A DNA stretch of 64,000 nt, from assembly GCA_024362935.1 (NCBI GenBank), contig JANCRA010000001.1:59424930-59488929 (forward strand), read 5' to 3'. The notes beneath the pieces were generated by a model. The model was not told the DNA's origin. It searched no databases and saw only the letters and a list, made by a program, of their open reading frames with translations. Source of the DNA: Setophaga petechia (taxonomy: Eukaryota; Chordata; Aves; Passeriformes; Parulidae). A program made the position numbers and the translations under genes. Shown one piece after another: positions 9,900-20,900 of the stretch; positions within the stretch are counted from its first letter, which is position 1, and each line of letters opens with the position of its first letter.

Positions 9900-12355
9900 C
9901 TGTGGCCACACAGGAAGGGGGAGGGAGGGGAGAGCAAAATTAACCACAGAGCTCAAAACCACTTCCAGGGAGAGCAGAGAGAGAGGGCTTGGAGGCATTT
10001 TCACCCTGCCTTTTTGAAGGCTTTCTCACCATCTCAAAGCCAGCTTTTGTTTGTATGAAAATCTCTTTTAGACATTCCTCTCAAAACAGGACATAAGCAT
10101 TTCCATCCAGCATGAGTCACCAACACACCTATTGCACTGAGATTCCCTTCTCCTATTTCCTACATGCCATGGAGCCTATTTCAAAGACCAGGGTAAGCCA
10201 ATTCTTAGCTCAGAAACGGAATCCCCTCTGAGCCTGGACTTTCTTGGAGATACTATTACTCTCTTGCGAGTTCCATGATGCCCCCATAAAGCACACAGAA
10301 AATCTTCTATCAGGTTCAACAAGGCCTGAGTTCACCTTGCAGGCCCCCAGTAAAACTTAATCTAAAGATAGGAAGAAATCCTGGAGATGAGCCACTAATT
10401 AAATCATTCACTTGCAGGACTGAAGTGATGGCAACTACAAGCGGCAGAACTTGCTCCAGTTACCACAGGATGTATTATATGGCTTTACTTTTCATGGAGT
10501 CACCAGGAGAAAAGGCCCCCAGCGCCCTCAATGCCTGCTCACTTCCCATCAATTCCCTCCTTTCTCCTCCCTTATCCCAGAGGAAAAAGGCAGAAAGGTG
10601 GCCAGACTTATGAAGAATGTCCCCTGTGCAGTAAGTCTCGCATGAAGTTGTTCCCTTGGTGACTCGAGTTCACGCGCTGTCCCCTGAGGGCAAGTGGCAG
10701 CTCGTATTTGTCTGCTGGTAACTTTTATTTGTGCTAATAATAAAAGTTATGGCAAGGAGGAGGCAGGACATGCATCACATTTGCTAACCCAGTGAGTCAG
10801 AAAGTCATCCTCTACGTGCTGCTCAGAATTAAAGCCTCTTCAAATCCCCAAGGAAGCACCTAGCTCTCAAATTAAGACAGGGCGGGCAGAAGCACGTAGG
10901 TACCCTTACACAACATGCCTGGCAAAAGGCTGACCTTTGCTAAGTGTTACTTTAATACAAGCTTTTCTGGCTCATGGTTTTGGTTAGTGAGTTTTGGAGT
11001 ATTTCCTTCAGAACCTACATTCAAGTTTTATCCTTCTCTATCTGGCACTTCCCTTCCCTGTTGCAGATAAAACACAAACAACCAAGAGAGTTTTTCTTTG
11101 GAGTTTTCCTTTCCTGTGTGTCACTACCAGACACAAGCCAAGTGATCATGATTAAATCATCCGGGAAATCCAGTCCTGGATATCCCTACCTGTCTGATTA
11201 AGGGTCTGGACCAGCAAAAACACCTCGCTCAGGACAGTGTCACAGCAACAGCAACCACCAATGTGTAATTTAATCTCCTAGGAATTAGATTTAATTTGGG
11301 GGTTGAAGAAGGAGATTGAAGGTGACATCTTGAAGGGACTTCAAAAGAAAATTTAATGTTTGAGGGTTTAAGGTTTTGGACCATGAACACCAGCTTCTGA
11401 AGTAGGTTAACCTTCAGCAGAAAACTTGAGAGCTTCTTGGGGCGTTTATTTTGTTAAAACTTTGCAAAGCTGTGCATTTGGATACGCAGACACAAAAGCA
11501 AAGGAAGATACGTGTCACCATAAGCACATGCAAAACTAAGTTCAAAACTCTGTATTTAACACTAGAAACATCTGTAATTCCAAGTCTGATGATCCAGTGT
11601 ATGGGAGAATCCCATGCCATGATAATTTTGACCTTACTTCCTGAGATGATCATTCAAAGCACTGAGTTTTGGTAGAGGAAGTACTTATTTTTCTCTTTTA
11701 GATCTCCTCCTGTAATGGTTCTTAAACTCAGCATTTTGGTTAAATGTCCCTCCACTGGACGGCTCACTTGGAAAATTTCTTTTCCCTAAGTTCTCACACA
11801 CCATGGGCAACATGATCTGGCTCTCAGCATGTCACCAAGCATCACCCTGGGCCACAGCTGATTTGACCATACAAAACCTGCTCTCCCACTCTGCAGAGCA
11901 GAGCACCAGCTGGTGCTGGGGTGCTCTCCCCTCTCCCTTGCTGGGGATGGGGGATATCCCATCCTAAACACAGCCCCATCTGCCCTCAGTGGGCAGCTGA
12001 ACACCTCAGCCAAGAGCAGCTCCTGGCCCGAGCTGTTCTGCATGAACGGTACCTGATGGGTGTCTCTGCTCCAGACACATGGCCCTTCCCCACGTCACCT
12101 TTTCCATAGTGAACATAAATTAAATTGATATCTTTTACTCTTTTGCCAACACTGAGAAGGACTCTTTTAATCTATCTGTTATCTCTTTACAGGTACTTTC
12201 TAGTTTTTCCCTCTTACTCCTTTTTCTTTCATTTTTTTTCCTCTTTTATTGGAAAAGCAGCGCTTTTTCATTTAAACCACCCAGAAAGCCATACCAGAGT
12301 TAATAAAAATTTGTGGGGAAGTGATGAGAGAAAGAGCCAAGGCAGGCGTACTTAC
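9900..12355 (-). other. SLC4A4: SLC4A4 intron, 2.46 kb
   Basis: GT-AG intron, phase 1, between the exons at 12356 and 9899. Its 3' end carries a long C/T tract before the acceptor. No CR1 was recognised. A CpG-bearing, TAAT-containing patch near 10630-10800 looks unlike its surroundings and is listed as a candidate regulatory element. Confidence 0.85.
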
Positions 12356-12516
12356 CCACCACCTGTGGGAGGGAAGAAGCCTCCATATCCAGCATGATGG
12401 AGCCCTTCTCTATGCACGTCCTCAGCTCGAACAGGCTGTGCAGGGACAAGGTGGCCACGTGCGGTTTGCTCCATCGCTCCCCACCTTGCTCTACCTTCTC
12501 CTCAAACTTGATCCAC
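12356..12516 (-). CDS. SLC4A4: SLC4A4 shared exon: cytoplasmic N-terminal domain
   Basis: Shared coding exon, 161 bases: one base completing Arg, 53 codons, then one base. Acceptor CTGTTGTAG, donor GTAAGT. The product starts [20 protein letters not shown] and includes HSLFELRTC, part of the SLC4 cytoplasmic domain core. Compared with the human protein as I remember it there are three conservative or mild changes: Met to Ile after RTC, Arg to Met in MLD-x-EASS, and Leu to Val near the end (PQVV). Reading frame and phases on both sides agree with the neighbouring exons, at 16183 and 9899. The introns either side are about 3.7 and 2.5 kb, short compared with mammals. The exon gives no isoform information by itself. 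Confidence 0.97.
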
Positions 12517-12632
12517 CTACAACAGGGCAGAGCAATGACATGGGGTTAAGGCTGTTGCCTCCTTGCAGGGAAATAAATCAGCATTTCTGGAAATAAGGCG
12601 ACTTGTCCTTCATTATCTGGGCAGTTCTGGTT

Positions 12633-12692
12633 TAATGGTTGGACTCTATCATCCTGGAGGGCTGTTCCAAACTGAATGATTCTTTGATTCAA
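12633..12692 (+). repeat. CR1 3' end fragment
   Basis: TGGTTGGACTCTATCATCCT, then GGGCTGTTCCAAACTGAATG and ATTCTTTGATTC, the GGTTGGACT-type CR1 terminus. About 60 bases, located 120 bases upstream of the exon at 12516. Confidence 0.75.
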
Positions 12693-13868
12693 TTTCAGGC
12701 AATAAAATATGGAATCAGCCACTGCCAAGATGGAGGCAGCATGGAATACTGCTGTCCCATGCCCACAGGCTGACAAAGATGGGAAGAGAGGAGCACAAGC
12801 TAGTCATGTCTGAAGGTGCTCTTAGAGAACAAATGAGCCACCAAAGGAGAAGACACAAATTAAGGAGCTCATTCTTTCCCTCCAGCTGCTGTTTAATGAT
12901 TTAACCAAGCAGGTCTGAAAAACCCAGAAAACTTATCTCAAATGGAAGGTGAGAGCAAAGGGTAAATCCTGGTTGTGCAAAACACTCTTTACACCCCTAA
13001 AACTACATCTCAAGAGCAGGGAAGTAGGAGGCTCCCTGTCTCTGGCATGCAGCCCACCCCCAGTTCCCCCTGCAGCCTTGACCCTGCCCTTGGCCCCATT
13101 GTGCCCAGCCCACAGCTTGCAGGGATGTGTGGTGGGGATGGAGCACAGGGCTCCTGTGGGCCTGGGGGATCTCAGCTGGCCCACACCTTCTTCCTCACCA
13201 CAACACCCAGCAACAGCTCTGCTGTAAACTGGGGGTCCAGGAAAACGTGGTCCAGTACGCCCTAATGACAAAGCAGAAATGCTTTTTAATCCCCTCTTGA
13301 GACACCATTTTAATATATGTGGAAAATGAAAATTCCAGTGACAAATATAAAGAGATTATTAAGAAAAAACCCTACACACAGAAGGTAAGGAAGCTCATAA
13401 ATTTGTTCAAAAGAATATTATTAACAGCAAGGGAAATTATCTTTAATCCTGAAAAATGTATTACTTGAGGATTAATCAATTATGCTTCACAACTGCAATA
13501 ATCTCCTTCTGAGACTTTGTTTTTTTAAAGCTGCTTTTTAACTCAAGATAAAAGACTGATTTTCATCTCCAATTAATAAGGTCCTTTTAGTTCACAAAAA
13601 ATAAGTGTTTCCTAGGACACCTGAGGGATCTGGGTGGATGCAAGTCTGCGCACTTCAGGGGCTTTCTGTGGAATCACATTTACCCTGTAACAGCAGGAAG
13701 GCTGAAAATGACCAATGTTTGTCCTTCCAGGGAAAGTGATTACTCACAACTATCAATATTTGCTTTCTGTTTACTTTTCTCCCTGCAACCCACAGTCCCA
13801 ACACAATACACCAAACATTAACTTGCAAACCTGGGTGAACAAATGCCTGCTGGATTCACACCACCAGA

Positions 13869-13951
13869 GAGTGGTGTGGGTTGGGAGGGACCTCACAGCT
13901 CACCTAGTTCCAAACTGCTGCCATGGGCAGGGGCACCTTCACTAAGCAGGG
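13869..13951 (-). repeat. CR1 3' end fragment
   Basis: Read on plus it is the complement of the CR1 end: TGTGGGTTGGGAGGGACCTC, CTAGTTCCAAACTGCTGCCA, TGGGCAGGGGCACCTTC. It lacks the terminal octamer repeats. Confidence 0.8.
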
Positions 13952-14856
13952 AATGCCTGCATTCCAGAGATGGTCACAGGATACCGAGTGAGGCACAAAA
14001 AGGAGAAGATCTGCAGCAGCTGGAGGGCCCCAGCCTGTTGTGAGGAGTAGTGAAGTATCTCTGGGGACCAAGACATGCCCACCATAGCATGGGGACATTC
14101 TCTCTGTAAGGCAGAGAGATGGCAGGAAGGTGATGGGATTACAGAGAAAAGGAATGACAGTGCTGGACTGTGGGATGGTGGATATGGGTTTTTTGAACTT
14201 CTGTTACAATCTTTTTTGTTCTATAAGCTGTGCCAGGAATTACATTTCTATCCTTCACCCTTTTACACCTGATATCACCACAGCTTTCACAGGCGGCTGG
14301 GAGCGAGGTGCAGCAGACAGAAGGAATGTGCAGGTGAATAGAGCAGGAGAGAGATGAGGAAGGCAATTTGATTGTTTGCTCTCTCAAATATGAGTGCAGC
14401 CTTTAGCCCTGCACCAGCCTGCAGCCAACACTGGGAGCTGTGCAGTTCTAAACTGGGCCAGGGGAAGCATCAACCCTACAAGGTCTCTTCTGTCCTCTCC
14501 TCTCTCCTCCACCCACACAGCCCCGCACTTGCTGCTGTGTTCAGTACCTGCTCCTGCAACTTCCCAGTTGTGGGAGAGCTGTTCTGCAGCAGCAGATGTG
14601 AAACAACCCCAAAACAGCTGGCAGACCCTCTGCCCACTGAAGCACAGAACCAGCCAGCTCTGGATGCACTGGGAGATGCTCAGGAGCTCTCAGGAGGTTC
14701 TATGGTGCAAGATTAAGTAATTTCAGCAATGCACTGAAAAATCCTGAGCAATCAGACACTTTGTAAGATCACTATCCACAAAGGCAGGAAGTTGGGTGAA
14801 TTTAGAAACTTAACAGCACTTTAACAGGGTTTGTTACATTCTGTGTCATTTATACA

Positions 14857-15170
14857 AAGAATCATGGATCCATTCAGGTTGGCAAAGTCCTCTACGATCA
14901 TCCAATCCAAACATTAATCCAGTAAAGCCAAGGCCACCACCAAACCATGTGCCTAAGCATCACATCTACACATTTGTTAAACCCCACAGGAGATGAGGAC
15001 TCCACCACTATCCTGCACAGACAACCCTGTGGGGGAAGAAATTTTTCCTAATATCCAACCTAAACCTCCCCTGGCACACCTTGAGGCTGTTTCCTCTTGT
15101 CCTGTGGTTTGCTGCTTGGGAGAAGAACCCTGCAGAGAACCCCCACACAGCTCCATGCAGCACTCCTACC
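14857..15170 (-). repeat. CR1 fragment, diverged, about 310 bp
   Basis: Plus strand shows AAGAATCATGG at the element's 3' terminus, then ACCACCAAACCATGTGCCTA, AACCCCACAGG, AGAAATTTTTCCTAATATCC and GAGGCTGTTTCCTCTTGTCC. This is an older CR1 subfamily layout and one of the longest copies in the window. Confidence 0.85.
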
Positions 15171-16182
15171 AAAGATGTGTAACAACACCTACATCAGGAA
15201 GTGCTGAATTCATGGTAAGAGGAAAGAACAGCAATAAAGGGAGAAAAAGGATGAGCAACAAGTCAGAAGTTAGAGAGTAAAAGGTGAAAAGTCATTAAGT
15301 AAGTTCTCCAAGCAACTGAGAAGCAAAAATAAATTAAGAGGTAAAGGGGTAGGTGGTGGAGCAGCTCATTAAATCACAGGTAAAGAAGATTAGGGTGACC
15401 AAACAGGGGCTAACTTTGAACAGACAGTGCCCTTAAGAGGGGAGGGTGGGGAAAGAGCTTAGCCCAGCCACCATAAAGGAAAAGGAAAACCCCCAGGCTC
15501 AGTGAGGGCAATTGGGGATAGGCCAGTGGTGTTCACATATAAAATACATGTAAATTGTAACAGCCAGACCCCAAAAACATCCCAGCTTTTTTCTCATGGC
15601 TTTTTGACCAAACTAACAGCAGCATCAAAGAACCCAACCAAGGAACTCAAAGTAAAGCAACCCCATGCAGCACTTAACATGCGCCTTGAATAATTTCTTC
15701 ACAAGAAAACAACTTTAAGCTTTTTTTTCCTATTTAAAATTAATTCTATCAGTAACTCAGGAGCACAGGGACAGCCTGCCCCTGTGAGATGGGACCAAGA
15801 TCAAAAGCTACTTTGGGGCAATAGTACTGAAGCGGTTTTGACTCAGCCAAATTGGAACTGGCAACTTCTGCCAATTCTGGCCGAGACGCGTCCCCCTTTG
15901 CAAAGCACTACTGAGCCCATACTTCTCTCTCCACAGGCAAACTATTGCAATCCATCTGGCACTCTCTTGTTTCCCTAGTTTTCTTTTGGAATACCTAAAG
16001 AAACCCTAAAATTCTCTCATTTACCAAAGGATGGCAATTTGAACATTGCAGGCTCCTTTCTGCAGCTTCCCCATGTGATCCTGCAGCACGGTTATTCCCC
16101 AGTGGAATGCTAAACCAGGAATCTCCCGTGGAAAGCACTGCTGGCTGCCCTTCCCTTTGGGGGTAAAGGAAAACCAACCCAC

Positions 16183-16318
16183 CTTGCAGTCTCCTTCCAC
16201 TCCATCTCCTGTCCATCGACAGCCAGAAGCTCGTCCAGCTCGGTGAAGAGCTGCGGGGGCGCGGGGCTGTCATCTTCCTCTCCGAGGATGAAGCGGATGC
16301 GCTCGGCAGCAGGGGAGA
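16183..16318 (-). CDS. SLC4A4: SLC4A4 first shared exon (start of NBCe1 core N-terminal domain)
   Basis: First exon shared by NBCe1-A, B and C, 136 bases. In B/C transcripts it is entered at the internal acceptor CACCTCTGCAG before TCTCCCC; exon B2 supplies one A, giving Leu-Ile-Ser-Pro. In NBCe1-A it is continuous with the upstream coding sequence, giving Ala-Val-Ser-Pro. It then encodes 44 residues starting [20 protein letters not shown] and ending EMEWKETA, identical to the human sequence as I recall it, and ends with two bases of Arg before a GTGGGT donor. This is the beginning of the folded cytoplasmic domain typical of SLC4 transporters. Splice phase and identity make the call secure. 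Confidence 0.97.
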
Positions 16319-16442
16319 CTGCAGAGGTGAAAATACTGCGGTTAACGGCCTGTGAGATGACCAGGGACGTGCGGCTCCTCTCCTTGCCCTGCTCCCCGAG
16401 GCCGTTCAGCTGCTTCTCCAGGCTGCCTCTGCCATCTGACAT
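16319..16442 (-). CDS. SLC4A4: SLC4A4 alternative first exon: NBCe1-A-specific N terminus
   Basis: Alternative start of the kidney-type isoform NBCe1-A. The ATG at 16442-16440 is the first ATG downstream of a predicted TATA promoter and has A at -3. It opens [12 protein letters not shown], runs 41 codons plus one base and reads without a break into the shared exon at 16318, the junction base completing Val42. The mammalian A-specific segment is 41 residues; here it is 42. Only the start (MS), some basic/Gly-rich character and the end (SIFTSAV) resemble the human sequence, so the middle is divergent. In mammals this segment is autostimulatory and replaces the inhibitory B/C N terminus. The same bases that encode IFTSA serve as the 3' splice site for the B/C transcript. 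An upstream in-frame GTG at 16451 is unlikely to be the start. Confidence 0.9.
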
Positions 16443-16666
16443 CCTCGGCACTGCGGACGCGGGCCGGGAGGGAGGGTGCCTCTATCTCCCTCTCTCCCCT
16501 TCCTTGCCTCTCACTGAACTTCTTACAAGTTCAAGCTGGGAGTAAAGTTCAGGAAAACTTGTCTCTTCCTACAGACCTTGACTATGTTACAGCAATTTGC
16601 AGTGCTTGTGAAAAAAAAGCACTATGGTGCTCTGTGGCGCTGCCCGAGGACCGGCCGCTCTCTGAG
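16443..16666 (-). other. SLC4A4: Predicted 5' UTR of NBCe1-A
   Basis: About 220 bases between the predicted start region (placed about 30 bases downstream of the TATA box) and the NBCe1-A ATG. There is no ATG on the minus strand in this stretch, as expected of a leader feeding the first AUG. The part next to the ATG is GC-rich with several CpGs, followed upstream by a purine-rich G/A tract. The exact transcription start is inferred, and a spliced leader cannot be excluded because a GTAAGA-like sequence occurs near 16525. Confidence 0.55.
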
Positions 16667-16687
16667 CAGCCCGGATCCTTCACCCCC

Positions 16688-16729
16688 TTTTTTATATGAC
16701 CTAAAACCAGTTCCAGCCAAACCAATTGG
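16688..16729 (-). promoter_or_regulatory. SLC4A4: Predicted NBCe1-A promoter: TATA box and CCAAT box
   Basis: On the minus strand a strong TATA box (TATAAAAAA, 16696-16688) stands about 250 bases before the NBCe1-A ATG. A CCAAT box (16729-16725) is about 30 bases further upstream. The arrangement, orientation and ATG-free leader fit the internal promoter that makes NBCe1-A in mammals. I infer promoter function from position and motifs only. Confidence 0.6.
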
Positions 16730-17668
16730 GGGCTTGCTGGCACAGCATCCCACTGCTGGCTTTCCCCTCCCTCCCTGCCAGCCAGGTTTGGGCTGCCATT
16801 GGCCTGCAAGGCAGGCTGGAACCTCCCCAGCCCACCACTGGAAAACACAGGAATACTTAACAGAAGGGTTGTCTCCTCTATACATGAAGAATGCAACCCC
16901 ATGCATTTAGTCAGGCACCAATGCACTGAAAAAAAACAACTGGTCCGGGTTGGAAAAGGCTGCCTGTTTAGGCAAAAGAAATACTATGTTCAAACACACA
17001 GCACAAGCAAAGCCTGTTTGTTTCATAACCTCGAGAAAAAGGACAGAAACCCTTTCTTGGCTAAGGGTTCAAAATTCAAACCTGAGAACATCACTGTACC
17101 CATCATCCCAAGGCCCAAGGGCATCTCCTAAAGGTAAGTGGAGCCCACACCACCAGAGTCACCTTGCTGGAGGGCTCCTTGGGGTCTACAGCCTTTTTCT
17201 CAGCATATCACCTTAAAACAAAGGTGTGACCATGTGAAATTTTAAGACAGACATCCTTTCTGCTGGATGTTTATCAGCATTAGAGATACACAGCAGACTA
17301 TGAACTTTGAACAGTTCTGCTAAAAACTCCTTTCTTTTCAAAAGATCAGCTGGCCCTCTCTTGCAAAATAATTAATTACATCAGGTGTCCAACCACATTG
17401 ATTTTTCCAGGGTAAACAGACTCTCAGTTTGCAATGGGAAAAAAGAAACCAGTAAAAAACATGCCCTTTACTCCTTTTTCTTTTCCTTAAATAAACTTTG
17501 ATAGGTTTCTTCCTAAGTTACTCAGAGTGATGATGCTTCAATGATATAGATTTCCTTTTGACTGGAAGTATATTTGTAATCATAAATGCCCTTGGAATCT
17601 CCTGGGAGCCAAGGACCTTGCCCTGCTGCTACAGCAGCCTCCCCATCACAAGGCATCCAGCTTCCTGC

Positions 17669-17935
17669 AGGCTTCAGGAGAGCTGGGGAGAGACTTCTGA
17701 CACGGGTCTGGAGTGACAGGAAAAGGGGGAATGGCTTCCCACTGACACTGATGTTCAGCTGTTAGATGGGATATTGGGAAGAAATTCTTGCCTGTGAGGG
17801 TGGTGAGGCCCTGGCTCAGGTTGCCCAGAGAAGCTGTGGCTGCCTCATCTCTGGAAGTGTCCAAGACTAGGTTGAATGGGGCTTGGGGCAACCTGGGTAG
17901 TGGAAGGTATCCCTGCCCATGGCAGAGGGCTGGAG
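17669..17935 (+). repeat. CR1 3' fragment without the terminus
   Basis: Shows AGACTTCTGACACGGG, the TTGGGAAGAAATTCTTGCCT to GTGAGGGTGGTGAGGCCCTGG block, GGTTGCCCAGAGAAGCTGTG and CTCTGGAAGTGTCCAAG. It stops after CCATGGCAG, so the last 60 or so bases are missing. Confidence 0.9.
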
Positions 17936-20900
17936 ATGCCAGACTCATGCATGTTCCATCATCCTCTCCCTTCACCTACACTAATGAATCTCAATATTTT
18001 TTAATATTTAAATGGAATTCAAATATCACAGCTAGAAAACAAATAAAATACATGTCCATCTTATTGCTTCAAAAAGCAAGATGGACCACAGAAGTGGTTG
18101 CTGCTTGGAAGAGGCTGTAATAGAAGGGACTGCAAAGCTCCTTGAGCTGTTGAAGGCATCCACCGAAGCCAATGGGAAAAGTCTCTCAAGTCACTCTGAA
18201 GTGATTTCACTATATGAAGTGTTGCCCTGATACTGCCAGCCATAACATGATCACTCCACAATATTTTGTACACTGAACCCGAGTGCCTATCGTCAGTCAC
18301 CCCTTCTCTCTTGGCTGCCTCCTCCCCGTGTTGCTGATTACCCATTATCCGCACTTAGGGCCGATGATAAGGTTCACAGTCCCATTAGGGCCCTTGCTGG
18401 GTCACAGGTCCTGATGCTGGCCTGACCACATGTTCCTGATTGCCATTTTGTGGGTTAATGGGCCGTTTATGGGCTGTTTATGTGCTCTCCTGAGCAAGGA
18501 GAACATATTTCCATCCTCATCTCCAGGCAAACACCGTGTGCTCGGCGTGGGCAGCTGGCTGAGCCCCGGGCTCAGGGGCTGGGGAGTCATTAACCCGGGG
18601 GGTGACCCCTCAGCCCCCTGCCTGCCTGACCTCTGAGCACCACCGGGCCAGCCTGGCCCAGCCTTGGCCACCACCTTTGCTTCCAGCCTGGCCATCCAGC
18701 TCGGGAGCTGCTCAAACCCGCACCGCTGATGCCAGGAGCGGCTCGATGCTGCTTTCCTTACTGTCTTCAAGAGAACACCCTGATGATCACCAGACATTTG
18801 CAGCAGAGAAAAGGCTCATCCACAAATTTAGATGGCTGAGGTTATATTTTTCCCCTGAATGGGAAAGGAATTAAGATATTAATTGCAGAGGGTTGAATGT
18901 TCCTACACAACATGGATACAGAGGCAATGCCATCCATAGAGGATGTCTCTCACTTGCCTCTCTTCCCTTTCCTGTTCCATTCAGTCTGTGAGGCAGCTTA
19001 TAAAATGATAACTTGCACAAGAGCAAACACATCAGCAGTTTCTCCAAGTTCAGCTCAGGCCAGTTCTGAGCACAATGTATACCCTCGGGTTCCCAAAGGC
19101 AAAAATCAATCTCCATCAAGAGAGAGGAATCTCAGGGAATTTGGAAATAGGGAGAGACATGTTCTAGCACAACCTCAAATGGAGCATGCCTGAGCTTCCC
19201 AGCCCTGCTCCAGCAACGGCTTTGGTGGCAGCCATCCCTCACTGCCTGGTGCAAGGGCACAGCCACACATGGAAATGCCAGAGGGCTTGGTGGCACTGGC
19301 CCCCTATTCTAAAGTCACCTCCTGCTTTGGTGCTGAGGGCCCGGCTGGTGGTGGGTGGAAGGCAGTTTCAGCCTGGCTCTCCGGGTGTACAGGGCTGCCT
19401 CAGGATGGAGAACAGGGGGTACCTGTGTTGATGCACAAGTTAAACAGCCTGTTCTCCACTCAGCCAATACGCTTCCCCTCCTGCTTTTTCAGCCGGCTGT
19501 TATCACGGACACTTCTTAAGACATGAAAAACTTACTTCCTTATCAGGAAAATGCTGTTGAACAGGTTTGTCTTTGAAATCAGGATTTCTTTGTTTGTGCT
19601 TGTTTCAAGAATCAGAACTATTCAATCAGAACTCTTCTGGTGTTTCTACTTTGGTTCAGATTTTCAAAAGTATTTTAAAGCCTTAAAGGATAACATTAAC
19701 TAAATTTAAGATAAACCAAAATTACTCTCTTCACACATCTATAAAGGACTGAAAATTCACACAGATTAAGTAAGTCACTGGAGACAGATGGAGGAAAATC
19801 TTTTATTGTTTTAAATGAACAGAAGACAGCCACATTTCCTTCAGTAGGGTTTCCCTTTACAAGGAGAAGTAATGTTTTGAACACGTTAATGGCATGGCTA
19901 GCTGCATAACAAACCCATCCTATGTCCTCCCTGCAATCCTGTAGCAGTCTGACATTGACTCCAGTGAGAACAGGATTAAGTTGCAATACATTTTCCCCAG
20001 AGAGATCCTTCTGAGATATTTTGTTGCCAGAACCACTGCTGATTTTCCTATCTGGCTGAAAATAAATGTAAAAGAATTGGAGAGAGTTTTGCTGAGTGAC
20101 TAGTTAGTAAAAACTTACTCCTATCTTGCCCTTCAATTCAACCCACACTTCTTGAAAAGACTCTTCTCTCTGCCTGTTCCCACTTGCTTATGTCTTCAGT
20201 TATTTATTACACTGAGGACCTGCACCTCAGTCGACTGCTTCCTCCATCTGAGGCCTAAGGGACCATCAGATACAAAGTTCTCTGTTACTTCTAAGTGCTT
20301 TGGCAGCTACAGAAATCCCTGAGAGACCCGGTGCAAATCCCTCCCCAGAGCCTGTGGAACCAGTACCAAGGAAAGTGGTTTGTCAAATGTGCTTTCCAGG
20401 CAGGCTTATTAAAATAGGACATGATCACACTCTCATTCCTTTCTGGGGCTGCCCTCCCTCTGCCAAAGCCCAGGTCAAACCCATCCACAGTCAGAGCAGT
20501 GACACACTTGTGCAGACACCTGTAACAGACTTATACTTGTTTCCTTTCCAGTTAAGCTAACTTCCCTTCCAAAATTCTCTATTACCAAAGCCAATTTTAA
20601 TTGTGGGTCACTGTCAACACAAGACACCAGCTAAAGGCATGTGGGGAGGCTTTGGTGGGCCACCGTCCCACCAGCTTCCTTTAAAGACAAACCTGAATGG
20701 AATTCCACCTAAAATCAGGAGATGAGAAAACAATCACCAGGGACACATGCTTCTGGAAAGACTGCTCCGAGTTTTTGGGAGCACTGCTCTGAGGCTGCAC
20801 CCTGGTCTTTCCCAGGGTCCCACAGAAGCAGCCCTGGGTGATCTGCTCCCCAGCTAATCACTCTAAGCAAGCGTGAGAATTTGTCCTTGCTGGTTTTGCA

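Larger units (their letters stand above)
12517..16182 (-). other. SLC4A4: SLC4A4 intron, 3.67 kb
   Basis: GT-AG intron (donor GTGGGT), phase 2. Contains CR1 pieces at 12633-12692, 13869-13951 and 14857-15170, and an AT-rich, homeodomain-motif-rich segment near 13290-13600. No additional exon is supportable. Confidence 0.85.
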
